A stretch of 51,148 bases of DNA from the NCBI RefSeq assembly GCF_025548555.1, contig NZ_JAJLPA010000026.1, positions 1 to 51,148 on the forward strand, in the 5' to 3' direction. Made by a program: the position numbers and the translations under genes. Under the pieces are notes generated by a model that was not told where the DNA came from, made no database searches, and saw only the letters and a list, made by a program, of their open reading frames with translations. Positions 17,677 through 25,959 of this stretch are shown here, piece by piece; position 1 is the first letter of the stretch, and each line of letters begins with the position of its first letter. This DNA is from Sphingomonas sp. A2-49. Lineage in GTDB: Bacteria > Pseudomonadota > Alphaproteobacteria > Sphingomonadales > Sphingomonadaceae.

Positions 17677-18243
17677 ATGCAGATCTGGGCCGGGCTCGGC
17701 AATCCGGGGCCGCAATATGCGATGCACCGGCACAACGTCGGCTTCATGGCGCTCGACCTGATCGCCGACATGCACGGCTTCGGCCCGGTCCGGAAGCAGT
17801 TCCTGGGCTGGACGCAGGAAGGGCGGATCGGCACGGACAAGGTGCTGCTGCTCAAGCCCGCGACGTTCATGAACGAAAGCGGCCGCGCGATCGGCGAGGC
17901 GTTGCGCTTCTACAAACTGGGTCCCGACGCGCTGACGGTGTTCCACGACGAGCTCGACCTGGCGCCGTTCAAGGTCAAGGTGAAGCGCGGCGGCGGCACC
18001 GCGGGGCATAACGGATTGCGCTCGACCGACCAGCATCTCGGCCCCGATTTCCGCCGGGTGCGGATCGGCATCGGCCATCCAGGGCACAAGGATCGCGTCA
18101 CCGGATACGTGCTCGGCAACTACGCCAAGGCCGAGATGGACGACCTTTCCGACATGCTCGGCGCGATCGGGGCGGAGGCGCCGTGGCTCGCCGCGGGCGA
18201 CGACGTGCGCTTCATGAACGACGTCGCGCTGCGATTGGGCTAG
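17677..18243 (+). CDS. pth: Peptidyl-tRNA hydrolase
   Basis: A 188-residue Pth, which releases peptides from stalled peptidyl-tRNA. GLGNPGPQYAMHRHNVGF at the N-terminus carries N9 and the catalytic H19; FHDELDL contains the catalytic Asp and GGTAGHNGLRS the tRNA-binding Asn/Arg. The ATG at 17677 gives the standard start; the longer frame upstream would read through the palindromic repeat. rplY-pth adjacency is widespread. The TIGR02466 gene follows 9 bp later. Confidence 0.96.
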   Translation: MQIWAGLGNPGPQYAMHRHNVGFMALDLIADMHGFGPVRKQFLGWTQEGRIGTDKVLLLKPATFMNESGRAIGEALRFYKLGPDALTVFHDELDLAPFKVKVKRGGGTAGHNGLRSTDQHLGPDFRRVRIGIGHPGHKDRVTGYVLGNYAKAEMDDLSDMLGAIGAEAPWLAAGDDVRFMNDVALRLG

Positions 18244-18252
18244 GACGGGCGC

Positions 18253-18855
18253 ATGACGATCCGCACCCTCTTCGCGACGCGCTTCTACGAGGAAGACCTG
18301 GGCGACGACGCGCTGCTCGCCGAGCTGGAAGAGGCGTGCCTCGACCTCGCGCGGCAGGATCGCGCCGGCGTCGCTTGGTCGAAGGCGCATGGCTATCGCG
18401 GCTATACCTCCTATGCCTCGCTCGACGACCTGCCGGCGCGCGATCCGCGCTTCGGCGATCTGGTCCGGCTGCTCAACCGGCACGTCGCGCGCTTCGCGGA
18501 GGCGTGCGCCTTCGACCTCGGCGGGCGGCGGCTGAAGCTCGACAGCCTGTGGGTCAACGTCCTCAAGCCCGGCGGCGCGCATTCGGGGCATATCCATCCG
18601 CACAGCGCGGTCAGCGGCACGATCTATGTCGCCACCCCGCCGGGCGCCGGCGCGCTCAAGCTGGAAGATCCGCGACTGCCGATGATGATGGCGGCCCCGA
18701 CCCGCCGCGCCGACGCCGGCGAGGATCACGCGACGTTCGTCTATGCCGAACCCCGGGCCGGCAGCGTCTTCCTGTGGGAAAGCTGGCTGCGGCACGAGGT
18801 CGTGCCCAATGCGGCCAAAGGCGAACGGATCAGCATCAGCTTCAACTATCGCTGA
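18253..18855 (+). CDS. TIGR02466-type putative 2-oxoglutarate/Fe(II) oxygenase
   Basis: A 200-residue protein matching the TIGR02466 family of putative 2OG-Fe(II) oxygenases. Metal-binding residues are likely in SGHIHPHSAVSGTIYV (H113, H115, H117), with a later His in WLRHEVVPN and an Arg in GERISISFNYR for 2-oxoglutarate. The fold would be a cytosolic double-stranded beta-helix. The substrate is unknown. It follows pth by 9 bp and is probably cotranscribed with it. Confidence 0.82.
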   Translation: MTIRTLFATRFYEEDLGDDALLAELEEACLDLARQDRAGVAWSKAHGYRGYTSYASLDDLPARDPRFGDLVRLLNRHVARFAEACAFDLGGRRLKLDSLWVNVLKPGGAHSGHIHPHSAVSGTIYVATPPGAGALKLEDPRLPMMMAAPTRRADAGEDHATFVYAEPRAGSVFLWESWLRHEVVPNAAKGERISISFNYR

Positions 18856-18928
18856 TCCCGGGCCGCCGCGGATCCGCCTTCGCGCCGCCGCAATCGGACC
18901 CCAGCATGCGCCGATCGGAGGCGAGGCG

Positions 18929-19258
18929 ATGCAAGCACGAATGGCCATGGCACTGGCGTTGCAGGCCGCGCCGGTCGCGGGACCACCGGTCCCCGCCGAA
19001 CTGCGTCCCGCTCGGGCGCCCGCCCCCGCCGTCCCCTGCGGCAGCCGGGACGATGGTGGCGACATCGTGGTGTGCGCGCGCGCCAGGGACGCCGACCGGC
19101 TGCGCCCGGTCGCCGAGGGCACCTATGCGCGACGGCCGTTGCGCGCCGAGACCGGCGTGGCCGGCAAGCTGCGCGTGGCGGCGGAAGCGGAACAGGGCGT
19201 GCTGCCCAACGGCCAGAGCGCGCCGCGCGCGATGATGCGGCTCAAGCTGCCGTTCTGA
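18929..19258 (+). CDS. Small secreted protein of unknown function with CARARDADRLRP motif
   Basis: A 109-residue protein with a hydrophobic N-terminus (MAMALALQAAPVAG) that looks like a signal peptide. The mature part has a pair of cysteines in PCGSRDDGGDIVVCARARDA. Proteins with this CGS...DIVVC-R pattern are common and uncharacterised in sphingomonads, as I recall. The ATG at 18929 is preceded by GGAGGCGAGG. No function can be assigned. Confidence 0.65.
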   Translation: MQARMAMALALQAAPVAGPPVPAELRPARAPAPAVPCGSRDDGGDIVVCARARDADRLRPVAEGTYARRPLRAETGVAGKLRVAAEAEQGVLPNGQSAPRAMMRLKLPF

Positions 19259-19303
19259 CCCGATGTGGGACATAACCGGCCCGCGCGGGGCCGGATCGTT
19301 TCC

Positions 19304-19328
19304 TGAACGGAACGTTGTTCGCCGTTCA
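19304..19328. promoter_or_regulatory. Inverted repeat TGAACG-N13-CGTTCA upstream of first glycine-zipper gene
   Basis: TGAACG and CGTTCA flank 13 bp; much of the spacer (ACGT-GTT-GC) also matches the copy at 20262-20286 upstream of the paralogous gene. It ends 63 nt before the ATG. The match between two paralogue promoters suggests a shared regulator binding site or promoter; the factor is unknown. Confidence 0.5.
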
Positions 19329-19391
19329 TGCAACCGCACTATGTTGAGCGACGTTAGCGCATCACAGGTTTTCAGAACGGAGTGAAATGAC

Positions 19392-19697
19392 ATGCGTAAG
19401 TTGATGCTCGCCATCGGGTGTGCCGCGATGGTCCTGCCGGCGACGATGGTCGTGCCGGTGTCGCAGGCCGGCGCGCAGCGGTATAAGTATCGCGAATGGC
19501 GTGACAATCGCGGCCGCGTCCGCTGCCGCAAGCCCGACGGCACCACCGGTGCGGTGGTCGGCGCGATCGGCGGCGCTCTGCTCGGCCGTACGGTCGATAC
19601 GCGCGGCGACCGCACGGTCGGCACGCTGGGCGGCGCGGTCGCCGGCGGCCTGCTCGGTCGCGAGATCGATCGCGGCGGCAAGCGTCGCTGCCGCTGA
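19392..19697 (+). CDS. Exported glycine-zipper 2TM-domain protein (short paralogue)
   Basis: A 101-residue protein with a signal peptide (MRKLMLAIGCAAMVLPATMV, mature part after about SQAGA). Residues 55-95 are a glycine zipper: TTGAVVGAIGGALLGRTVD and TVGTLGGAVAGGLLGREID. Two cysteines flank it (VRCRKPDG and KRRCR). Glycine-zipper domains insert in or span envelope membranes (SlyB/Rick_17kDa type). The C-terminal 60 residues are clearly related to the protein at 20344-20934. A 14-bp-stem terminator follows. Probably an envelope-stress or structural protein. Confidence 0.82.
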   Translation: MRKLMLAIGCAAMVLPATMVVPVSQAGAQRYKYREWRDNRGRVRCRKPDGTTGAVVGAIGGALLGRTVDTRGDRTVGTLGGAVAGGLLGREIDRGGKRRCR

Positions 19698-19728
19698 GGC
19701 GGCACCGGCCATCGCCTTTTAGGTCAGG

Positions 19729-19761
19729 AGGGGCGTCGCGAGGAAACTCGCGGCGCCCCTT
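19729..19761 (+). terminator. Hairpin terminator with GAAA loop
   Basis: A 14-bp stem (19729-19742 with 19747-19760, one G-T wobble) closes a GAAA tetraloop. Only a short T stretch follows, but the stem is long and sits 31 bp after the glycine-zipper stop codon. Confidence 0.7.
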
Positions 19762-19800
19762 CTGCGTATGCCCCCGACATCAACACAGGAGACGATCGAC

Positions 19801-20226
19801 ATGGTGACCCGCAGCGCTTCGGCGAGCTACGCCGGCCTCGGCAAGGACGGCAAGGGCAAGATCTCGACCCAGTCGGGCGTGCTGACCGACGCCAATTACG
19901 GTTTCGGCACGCGGTTCGAGGACGGTCCCGGTACCAATCCGGAAGAGCTGATCGCCGCCGCGCATGCCGGCTGCTTCACGATGGCGCTGAGCTTCGCGCT
20001 GGCGGGCGCTGGCCATTCGCAGGGCGACCTCAGGACCAGCGCCAAGGTCACGCTCGACAAGGACGGCGACGGCTTCACGATCACCCGGTCGGCGCTGACC
20101 CTGAGCGGCCATGTCGAGGGGATCGACCAGGCAGAGTTCGAACGCATCGCCAACGAGGCGAAGGCCGGCTGCCCGGTATCGAAGGTGCTCAACTGCGACA
20201 TCACGCTGGACACGACGTTCGGCTGA
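19801..20226 (+). CDS. OsmC family peroxiredoxin
   Basis: A 141-residue OsmC-type hydroperoxide reductase. The two redox cysteines are C58 in AAHAGCFTMALSF and C124 in AKAGCPVSKVLNCDI, the expected spacing. OsmC proteins reduce organic hydroperoxides in the cytosol. The ATG at 19801 follows an AGGAGA ribosome-binding site; an upstream ATG at 19768 lies next to the terminator hairpin and is unlikely. It lies between two glycine-zipper envelope genes, so all three may respond to stress. Confidence 0.93.
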   Translation: MVTRSASASYAGLGKDGKGKISTQSGVLTDANYGFGTRFEDGPGTNPEELIAAAHAGCFTMALSFALAGAGHSQGDLRTSAKVTLDKDGDGFTITRSALTLSGHVEGIDQAEFERIANEAKAGCPVSKVLNCDITLDTTFG

Positions 20227-20261
20227 TCGGCCGCGTGGCGGGCGGCCGCCTGTCGGGGTGG

Positions 20262-20286
20262 TGAACGCGACGTAGTTTGCCGTTCA
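20262..20286. promoter_or_regulatory. Inverted repeat TGAACG-N13-CGTTCA upstream of second glycine-zipper gene
   Basis: A second copy of the dyad seen at 19304-19328, with the same 13-bp spacer length and the same GCAAC just downstream. It ends 57 nt before the ATG of the longer paralogue. Shared position and sequence make it a candidate operator or promoter element. Confidence 0.5.
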
Positions 20287-20343
20287 CGCAACTCCGCGGG
20301 CGGTCCGCTGGTTTGTCTGTTCACTTGGATCAAGGAGCAGATC

Positions 20344-20934
20344 ATGCGTATCGCCTTCCTCACCGCCGCGCTGGCGGCCACGACCCTGACGGCGATCCCC
20401 GCCGGCGCGCAGGACACGCGCCGCGAGGCGGACCGCGAATATCGCGACCAGGTGCGCGATGCGCGCCAGGACTATCGCCGCGACGTCCGCGATGCCGATT
20501 CGCGTCGCGACGTGCGCGACGCCCGCCGCGAATATCGCGACGAGGTGCGGGATGCGCGCCAGGACCGCCGCGGCGACCTGCGCGATATCCGGCAGGACCG
20601 GCGCGACGACTGGCGCCAGTATCGCAACTACGACTACAATCGCCTGCCGCGCGGCCAGCGCGCCTATTTCGCGGACAATTACTATCGTGACGGCCGCTAT
20701 TACCAGCCGCGCCAGCTCGGTCGCAACGACCGCATCTATCGCGGCAACAACGGCCGTTATTATTGCCGACGCAACGACGGCACGACCGGCCTGATCGTCG
20801 GCGGGCTGGCGGGCGGTGCGCTCGGCAACGTCATCGCGGGCGGTGGTTCGCGGCTGCTGGGCACGCTGATCGGCGCGGGCGGCGGCGCGCTGCTCGGCCA
20901 GTCGGTCGACCGCGGCAACGTCGTCTGCCGCTGA
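20344..20934 (+). CDS. Exported RcnB-like/glycine-zipper protein with Arg/Asp repeats
   Basis: A 196-residue exported protein (signal ends near IPAGAQ). Residues about 24-95 are highly charged imperfect repeats of REYRDEVRDARQD type, likely a long helix or coiled coil. Next comes a Tyr/Arg-rich part resembling RcnB (NYDYNRLPRGQRAYFADNYY), and the C-terminal glycine zipper TTGLIVGGLAGGALGNVIAG plus LIGAGGGALLGQSVD. It ends in VVCR, parallel to the KRRCR end of its paralogue 650 bp upstream. It may anchor in or bridge the envelope. No precise function is known. Confidence 0.8.
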   Translation: MRIAFLTAALAATTLTAIPAGAQDTRREADREYRDQVRDARQDYRRDVRDADSRRDVRDARREYRDEVRDARQDRRGDLRDIRQDRRDDWRQYRNYDYNRLPRGQRAYFADNYYRDGRYYQPRQLGRNDRIYRGNNGRYYCRRNDGTTGLIVGGLAGGALGNVIAGGGSRLLGTLIGAGGGALLGQSVDRGNVVCR

Positions 20935-20945
20935 TCCTGCGATAG

Positions 20946-20992
20946 CGACGTGCGGGAGGCCCGGCAGCGATGCCGGGCCTCTTCGCACGTCG
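20946..20992. terminator. Bidirectional terminator between convergent genes
   Basis: CGACGTGCG/CGCACGTCG form an outer stem around an inner stem GAGGCCCGGCA/TGCCGGGCCTC with a GCGA loop. The nested hairpin lies between the convergent stops at 20934 and 20996 and would serve both strands. Confidence 0.72.
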
Positions 20993-20995
20993 GGA

Positions 20996-21217
20996 TCAGA
21001 TGATGCCGCCACCCAGGCTGAGCCGGATCGCGAAGATCACAATCAGCACGAGGTTGAGGTTGCGGCCGGAATTGCTGGACGACATCGCGCCGACGGCGGC
21101 CCCGACGATCCCGATCGGGATGACCAGCCAGTTCATCCAACCGAGCAACGGAACGAAGGCGACGAGTCCCAGCACCAAGGTGACGAGGCCGATCGCGACG
21201 GAAATGATGTTGAGCAT
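20996..21217 (-). CDS. Small membrane protein, unknown
   Basis: A 73-residue hydrophobic protein with three likely helices: residues 3-22 (IISVAIGLVTLVLGLVAFVP), 28-45 (NWLVIPIGIVGAAVGAM) and 53-68 (NLNLVLIVIFAIRLSL), ending in GGGII. It resembles small inner-membrane proteins of sphingomonads without known role. It converges on the glycine-zipper gene. The coding call rests on composition and the absence of competing frames. Confidence 0.65.
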   Translation of the reverse strand: MLNIISVAIGLVTLVLGLVAFVPLLGWMNWLVIPIGIVGAAVGAMSSSNSGRNLNLVLIVIFAIRLSLGGGII

Positions 21218-21326
21218 GCCGGATACATGGTCGCTGCCCCGGCGCCCGACAAGCGACGCGACTGTGACGTTACGTTAACCACGTCGGCGGATGCCGCCTT
21301 AACCCGCCGCGGCGCATCATCTGCCG

Positions 21327-22058
21327 GTGACCGTTTCCCGCCTTCGCCTTTCGCCGCTGCTGCCCGTCCTGATGCTCGTCGCGGGCTGTGGCTCGCCGGC
21401 GCCGTCGCAGCAGGATCTCGACGGCCTTGACCGCGAACTGGCCGATGCGACCGGCGGCAACCGCCGCGACCCCGCATTGACCGCCGCCCTGGCCGACCAG
21501 ATCATGGTCGATCCCGCACTGGCGCAGAGTGCGAACGCGACCGTCGTGCGCCCGCCGAGCCGCCCCGATCCGCTGGCCATGCCGCCCGAACCGGTGGCGC
21601 CGCGGCCCGACCGCGTCACCGCCGCCGACCTGACGCCCACCCCTGCCGCGCGCGGCGCGTGCCGGGCATGCCGCAACGCCGATGGCGCGCTGACGCTCGG
21701 CGAACTCGCCGCCCGCGAGGCCGCCGCCACCGCCGGCTGCGCGCGCGATGTCTCCTATTCCGCGGGCTGGGCGAATCGACTGCCCGCGGCGCTGCCGCTC
21801 TATCCCGATGCGCGCGTGCGCGAGGCGGCGGGCAACGACGCCTGCGGCTTGCGCGTCGTCAGCTTCGCGAGCGCGGCGCCGGTCGGCCGTATCCTCGACT
21901 GGTATACGGCGCGCGCGCGCCGTGCCGGCTATTCCGTCGAGCATCAGGCGTCGGGCGGACAGCACGTATTGGGCGGGACGCGCGGCGAATCGGCCTATGT
22001 CGCCTATGTCACCGCCGCACCCTCTGGCGGCAGCGCGATCGATCTCGTGGTGCGCTGA
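21327..22058 (+). CDS. Lipoprotein of unknown function
   Basis: A 243-residue protein from a GTG start. The N-terminal signal ends in a lipobox, LMLVAGC, with Cys at residue 21. The next 80 residues are Pro/Ala-rich and low in complexity. From about residue 110 there is a globular part with paired cysteines (ACRACRNADG, AGCARDVSYS, DACGLRVVSF) and WYTARARRAGYSVEHQ, suggesting a small disulfide-containing domain. No family is recognised. Probably anchored to the outer or inner membrane facing the periplasm. Confidence 0.7.
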   Translation: MTVSRLRLSPLLPVLMLVAGCGSPAPSQQDLDGLDRELADATGGNRRDPALTAALADQIMVDPALAQSANATVVRPPSRPDPLAMPPEPVAPRPDRVTAADLTPTPAARGACRACRNADGALTLGELAAREAAATAGCARDVSYSAGWANRLPAALPLYPDARVREAAGNDACGLRVVSFASAAPVGRILDWYTARARRAGYSVEHQASGGQHVLGGTRGESAYVAYVTAAPSGGSAIDLVVR

Positions 22059-22190
22059 GCACCGCCGCCACGCACCATGACCGGCACCGCAGGGCACGGG
22101 ATCGCTTGCCTTCCCGCGGCCGCGCCCCATATTGTGCAGCGCAACATCGAGACGTCCACCGGCGATCCTGATCCTTAGTGGAGTGCACGC

Positions 22191-23282
22191 ATGCGACGTT
22201 TGTCTGACACGATCGGCCGGCTGGCCGCGCCGCGCGGCGGCCCAGATCCGATGGCGGCGGCCGGCCCCGATCGTCTCGCCGACCTGCCCGCGTTCGGACG
22301 CAACCCCGGCAATCTGCGCGCGCGCACCTACGTCCCCGCCTCGATCGCCGCGCGTCCGGCGCTGGTGGTGGTGCTGCACGGCTGTACGCAGACCGCCGCC
22401 GGCTACGACAGCGGATCGGGCTGGTCGCGGCTCGCCGACGAGCGCGGCTTCGTGCTGCTGTTCGCCGAGCAGAAGAGCGCGAACAACCCCAACCGCTGTT
22501 TCAACTGGTTCGCGCCCGAAGACGTCAGCCGCGATCATGGCGAGGCGCAGTCGATCCGCGAAATGATCGCGGCAGTCGTCGCGCTGCACGACGTCGATCC
22601 CGCCCGGATCTTCTGCACCGGGCTGTCGGCGGGCGGCGCGATGACCGCGGTGATGCTTGCGACCTATCCCGAGCTGTTCGCCGGTGGCGCGGTCATCGGC
22701 GGCCTGCCGTTCGGCACCGCCAGCGGCGTCGTCCAGGCACTCGACCGGATGCGCGGCCACAACATGCCGGGCGATGCCACGCTGGCGACGCTGGTCCGCG
22801 ACGCGTCGGCGCATGCGGGCGCCTGGCCGACGCTGTCGGTCTGGCACGGCGATGCCGACGCGACCGTCGACGATGCCAATGCCGATGCGATCCTGACCCA
22901 GTGGCGCGCGCTGCATGGCGTGTCGGGCGCCCCCGACACGCACGACGGCGGCGGCGACCGCCACCGCATCTGGCGCGATCGCGGCGGGCGTGCGGTGGTC
23001 GAGGATCATCGCATCGCCGGGATGGGCCACGGCACGCCGATCGCGACGCGCGGGCCCGAGGCGTGCGGCACGGCCGGCGCGTTCATGCTCGACGTCGGCG
23101 TGTCCTCGACGCGTCGCATCGCCGCCTTCTGGGGAATCGCCCCGGCCGTCGCCGACGCGCCCGCCGTCCCGGAACCGACGCCGAGGCCGGCGCGGCTGCG
23201 CCCCGAGCCACAGCGGCTGGAGCCGGCCGGCGTCGGGGCGGTCATCAACGACGCGCTGCGCGCCGCCGGGCTGCTGCGGTAA
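22191..23282 (+). CDS. PHB depolymerase/LpqC family alpha/beta-hydrolase esterase
   Basis: A 363-residue alpha/beta hydrolase of the PHB depolymerase family (esterase_phb). PALVVVLHGCTQTAAGYD supplies the oxyanion region, GLSAGGAM the nucleophile elbow (S146), and a late GMGHGTPI the probable catalytic His. No signal peptide is visible, so it may be cytosolic and act on PHB oligomers or other esters. The C-terminal 40 residues are Pro/Arg-rich and probably disordered. The true substrate is unknown; feruloyl-type esterases share the same fold. Confidence 0.86.
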   Translation: MRRLSDTIGRLAAPRGGPDPMAAAGPDRLADLPAFGRNPGNLRARTYVPASIAARPALVVVLHGCTQTAAGYDSGSGWSRLADERGFVLLFAEQKSANNPNRCFNWFAPEDVSRDHGEAQSIREMIAAVVALHDVDPARIFCTGLSAGGAMTAVMLATYPELFAGGAVIGGLPFGTASGVVQALDRMRGHNMPGDATLATLVRDASAHAGAWPTLSVWHGDADATVDDANADAILTQWRALHGVSGAPDTHDGGGDRHRIWRDRGGRAVVEDHRIAGMGHGTPIATRGPEACGTAGAFMLDVGVSSTRRIAAFWGIAPAVADAPAVPEPTPRPARLRPEPQRLEPAGVGAVINDALRAAGLLR

Positions 23283-23332
23283 GGCGCCGCACCGCATTCC
23301 CCTCCGCCCGTTTGTGCTCTAGGGCGAAATCC

Positions 23333-23716
23333 ATGCCTCTTCTTTTCGTCATGATCGGCGGTGCCCTCGGCTCCGGCGCGCGGTTCCTGACCGGCCGCGC
23401 CACGCTGGCGCTGTTCGGTCCGCTCTTTCCCTACGGCACGCTGGCCGTGAACCTGATCGGCGGGCTGCTGATGGGCGTGCTGACCGGCCTGCTCGCACGC
23501 GCCGGCGTGGCGGGGGAGCCGTGGCGGCTGTTCCTGGGCATCGGCGTGCTCGGCGGGTTCACCACCTTTTCCTCGTTCAGCCTCGACGTCGTCGGCATGA
23601 TCGAACGCGGCGCGGCCGGTGCCGCGCTATGCTATGTGCTGGTGTCGGTGATCGGATCGGTGCTGGCGCTGTTCGCCGGGCTGATGCTGACGCGCGGCGG
23701 AGGAACGCTGGCATGA
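23333..23716 (+). CDS. crcB: Fluoride channel CrcB/Fluc
   Basis: A 127-residue four-helix Fluc-type fluoride exporter, which dimerises in antiparallel fashion in the inner membrane. Diagnostic segments are GGALGSGARFLTGR at the N-terminus, YGTLAVNLIGGLLMG and GGFTTFSSFSLDVV with the pore phenylalanines. The 50-bp upstream gap is too short and lacks the features of a fluoride riboswitch. Its stop overlaps the start of the RluA gene (ATGA), so the two are coupled. Confidence 0.95.
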   Translation: MPLLFVMIGGALGSGARFLTGRATLALFGPLFPYGTLAVNLIGGLLMGVLTGLLARAGVAGEPWRLFLGIGVLGGFTTFSSFSLDVVGMIERGAAGAALCYVLVSVIGSVLALFAGLMLTRGGGTLA

Positions 23717-24837
23717 GCGATACGAAGGACCAGGGCATCCGCCAGTTCAACGTCGGCTATGACGACGACGGCATCCGCCTCGACCGCTGGTTCAAGCGGC
23801 ATCTGCCCGACACCAGCTTCACCACCGTCGCCAAATGGGCACGCACCGGCCAGCTGCGCGTCGACGGATCGCGCGCCACGCCGGGCGACCGGATCAAGGC
23901 CGGCCAGACGCTGCGCGTTCCCCCGCCCGAGCCGGAGATCAAGGACGAGGCCGGCGTCCCCGTTCCCCGCCCGCAGCGCGAGCGCGTCGCGCTGAGCGAG
24001 GACCAGATCGCGTTCGCGCGCGAGATGGTGATCCACAAGGATTTGCAGGCGCTGGTGCTCAACAAGCCGCCGGGCCTCGCGACCCAGGGCGGCACCAAGA
24101 CGACCGAGCATGTCGACGGCCTGCTCGACGCGCTGCAATATGACGCGGAAGGACGGCCCAAGCTCGTCCATCGCCTCGACAAGGACACCTCGGGTGCGCT
24201 GCTCGTCGCGCGGACCAGCCGCGCCGCCGCATTCTTCGCCAAGGCGTTTTCGGGGCGGACCGCGCGCAAGGTCTATTGGGCGCTGATCGTCGACGTGCCG
24301 TCGATCGAGGACGGCGTCATCGACCTGCCGATCGCCAAGCAGCCGGGCACCGGCGGCGAGAAGATGCACGTCGACGAGGAAAACGGCCAGGCGGCGCGCA
24401 CCCGCTATCGCGTGATCGAGCGCGCCGGCAATCGTTGTGCCTGGGTCGAGCTGCAACCCTTCACTGGGCGGACCCACCAGCTGCGCGTGCATATGGCCGC
24501 GATTGGCCATCCGATCGTCGGCGACGGCAAATACGGCGGTGCCGCCGCGTTCCTGACCGGCGGGATCAGCCGCAAGATGCACCTGCACAGTCGCCGCCTG
24601 CGTGTCGACCATCCCGACGGCGGCAGCATCGACGAGACGGCGGGCCTGCCGACGCACTTCGCCGAAAGCCTCGCCACGCTGGGCTTCGACGAGGCGAAGG
24701 GCGACGCGATGCCGTTCGAGGAGCCCAAGAAGGGGCCGCCGCCCAAGGCGGTGCTGAAGCAGCGCGCCAAGGCGCATGCCAAGTCGATGCGCAAGGAGCA
24801 TCGCGGCGAGCGGCGCCGGCGCGGCAGCAAGGACTGA
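23713..24837 (+). CDS. RluA-family 23S rRNA pseudouridine synthase
   Basis: A 374-residue pseudouridine synthase of the RluA/RluC/RluD class. An S4-like RNA-binding domain lies at about residues 15-80 (RLDRWFKRHLPDTSFTTVAK). The catalytic motif is HRLDKDTSGALLVART (H153, with the catalytic Asp at 156), and FTGRTHQLRVHMA follows. The C-terminus has a lysine/arginine-rich tail ending RRRRGSKD. RluC (modifying 955/2504/2580) is the likeliest equivalent, but the site is not proven by sequence. It is coupled to crcB. Confidence 0.92.
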   Translation: MSDTKDQGIRQFNVGYDDDGIRLDRWFKRHLPDTSFTTVAKWARTGQLRVDGSRATPGDRIKAGQTLRVPPPEPEIKDEAGVPVPRPQRERVALSEDQIAFAREMVIHKDLQALVLNKPPGLATQGGTKTTEHVDGLLDALQYDAEGRPKLVHRLDKDTSGALLVARTSRAAAFFAKAFSGRTARKVYWALIVDVPSIEDGVIDLPIAKQPGTGGEKMHVDEENGQAARTRYRVIERAGNRCAWVELQPFTGRTHQLRVHMAAIGHPIVGDGKYGGAAAFLTGGISRKMHLHSRRLRVDHPDGGSIDETAGLPTHFAESLATLGFDEAKGDAMPFEEPKKGPPPKAVLKQRAKAHAKSMRKEHRGERRRRGSKD

Positions 24838-24982
24838 CGCATCGGACGGTGGTGGTTCCGGACGCCGGCAACGATGCCCGCCTTTGCAGCCGCTCGGGCG
24901 GGGCCGGATTGCGGGAATCCCTGCCGGCCGGGCGATGCCCCCGCCGGACCGGGCGCTGTCGGGCGCCGCACCCGGATGCCGG

Positions 24983-25402
24983 TCAGTCGATCCGCTTGCA
25001 CAGGAAGAATCGCGCCTCGCCCGGCGGATAGTCGTCGATGCGGCCGACGCAGCGATAGCCGAGCCGTTCGTAGAAGCCGCGCGCCTGGAAGCTAAACGTG
25101 TCGAGCCACAGGCCGACGCAGCCCAGCCGCCGCCCCTCCGCTTCGGCCGCGTGCATCAGCTCGCGGCCCCGCCCCAGCCCGCGCATCGATTCGGGGACGA
25201 CCAGATATTGCACGAACAGCCAGCGATAGCCGGCCGTGCCCCACAGGCCGCCGACGATCGCGCCGGCGGCATCGCGGATCACGATCGCGACCGTATGCCG
25301 CTCGGTCGCGCCGACCGCGGCGTCGTTGAACGCGACCAGCGGCGCGAGGATCGCCTGACGCTCCGCCTCGCCGGGCGTGGCGACGACCTCCACCGGGGTC
25401 AC
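24983..25402 (-). CDS. GNAT family N-acetyltransferase
   Basis: A 139-residue GNAT protein starting at a GTG that overlaps the sspB stop (GTGA). The acetyl-CoA loop is in [20 protein letters not shown] (V-x-x-x-RGxGxG), followed by [28 protein letters not shown], the usual C-terminal strand-helix. The acceptor substrate is unknown. It is cotranslated with sspB on the minus strand and converges on the RluA gene. Confidence 0.85.
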   Translation of the reverse strand: MTPVEVVATPGEAERQAILAPLVAFNDAAVGATERHTVAIVIRDAAGAIVGGLWGTAGYRWLFVQYLVVPESMRGLGRGRELMHAAEAEGRRLGCVGLWLDTFSFQARGFYERLGYRCVGRIDDYPPGEARFFLCKRID

Positions 25403-25884
25403 TTCTTGCGCTTGAAATCCACGCTGACGACGTTCGACCCGTCCGCCGCGGGGGTGACCGCGGGACCGTCGTTCTCCGCCTCGTCGTGCGGTTCGGGGCC
25501 GTCGCTCGGATCCTCGGTCGCCTGGAAGCGCAGTTCGAAATTGACCGCGGGATCGTGGAACCCGGTGATCGCCGAATAGGGGATGACCAGCTTCGAGGGC
25601 ACCTGGTTGAAGCTGAGGCCGACGGAGAACTTCCGCTCGTCGACCAGCAGGTCCCAATAGCGGTTCTGGAGGACGATCGTCATTTCGTCCGGAAAGCGTT
25701 CGATCAGCCGCTGCGGGATGTCGACGCCGGGCGCCTGCGTCTTGAACGTGATGTAGAAATGATGCTCGCCGGGCAGGCCGCCCGATTCGGCGACGGAGCC
25801 GAGCACGCGGCCGACGACGGCACGCAGCGCCTCCTGGACGATCTCGTCATACGGGATCAGGCTATCGGGCAGTCCGTCGGTCAT
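25399..25884 (-). CDS. sspB: SspB, ClpXP adaptor (alphaproteobacterial type)
   Basis: A 161-residue SspB-alpha, which binds ssrA-tagged peptides and brings them to ClpXP. The substrate-binding core is seen in [20 protein letters not shown] and [20 protein letters not shown] disordered acidic linker then leads to the C-terminal ClpX-binding tail [10 protein letters not shown]. The ATG at 25884 gives [20 protein letters not shown], the typical start. It is divergent from hisB, with 75 bp between the starts. Confidence 0.93.
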   Translation of the reverse strand: MTDGLPDSLIPYDEIVQEALRAVVGRVLGSVAESGGLPGEHHFYITFKTQAPGVDIPQRLIERFPDEMTIVLQNRYWDLLVDERKFSVGLSFNQVPSKLVIPYSAITGFHDPAVNFELRFQATEDPSDGPEPHDEAENDGPAVTPAADGSNVVSVDFKRKK

Positions 25885-25959
25885 TCCCCTTGGGTAGCGC
25901 ACTCACCGGGCCGGTCAAGATTGTGCGTGACGCCGCACGCTTCTATGGGGCGAACCGAC

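Noticed and set aside
19304..19340. EcfG-type stress promoter (GGAAC-N16/17-CGTT) upstream of the glycine-zipper gene
   Set aside because: GGAAC is present at 19309 but there is no CGTT at the right distance, and the paralogous promoter lacks GGAAC.
23283..23332. Possible fluoride riboswitch upstream of crcB
   Set aside because: The gap is only 50 nt, and I cannot find the conserved pseudoknot or the GGNGAUGG-type features of the crcB motif.
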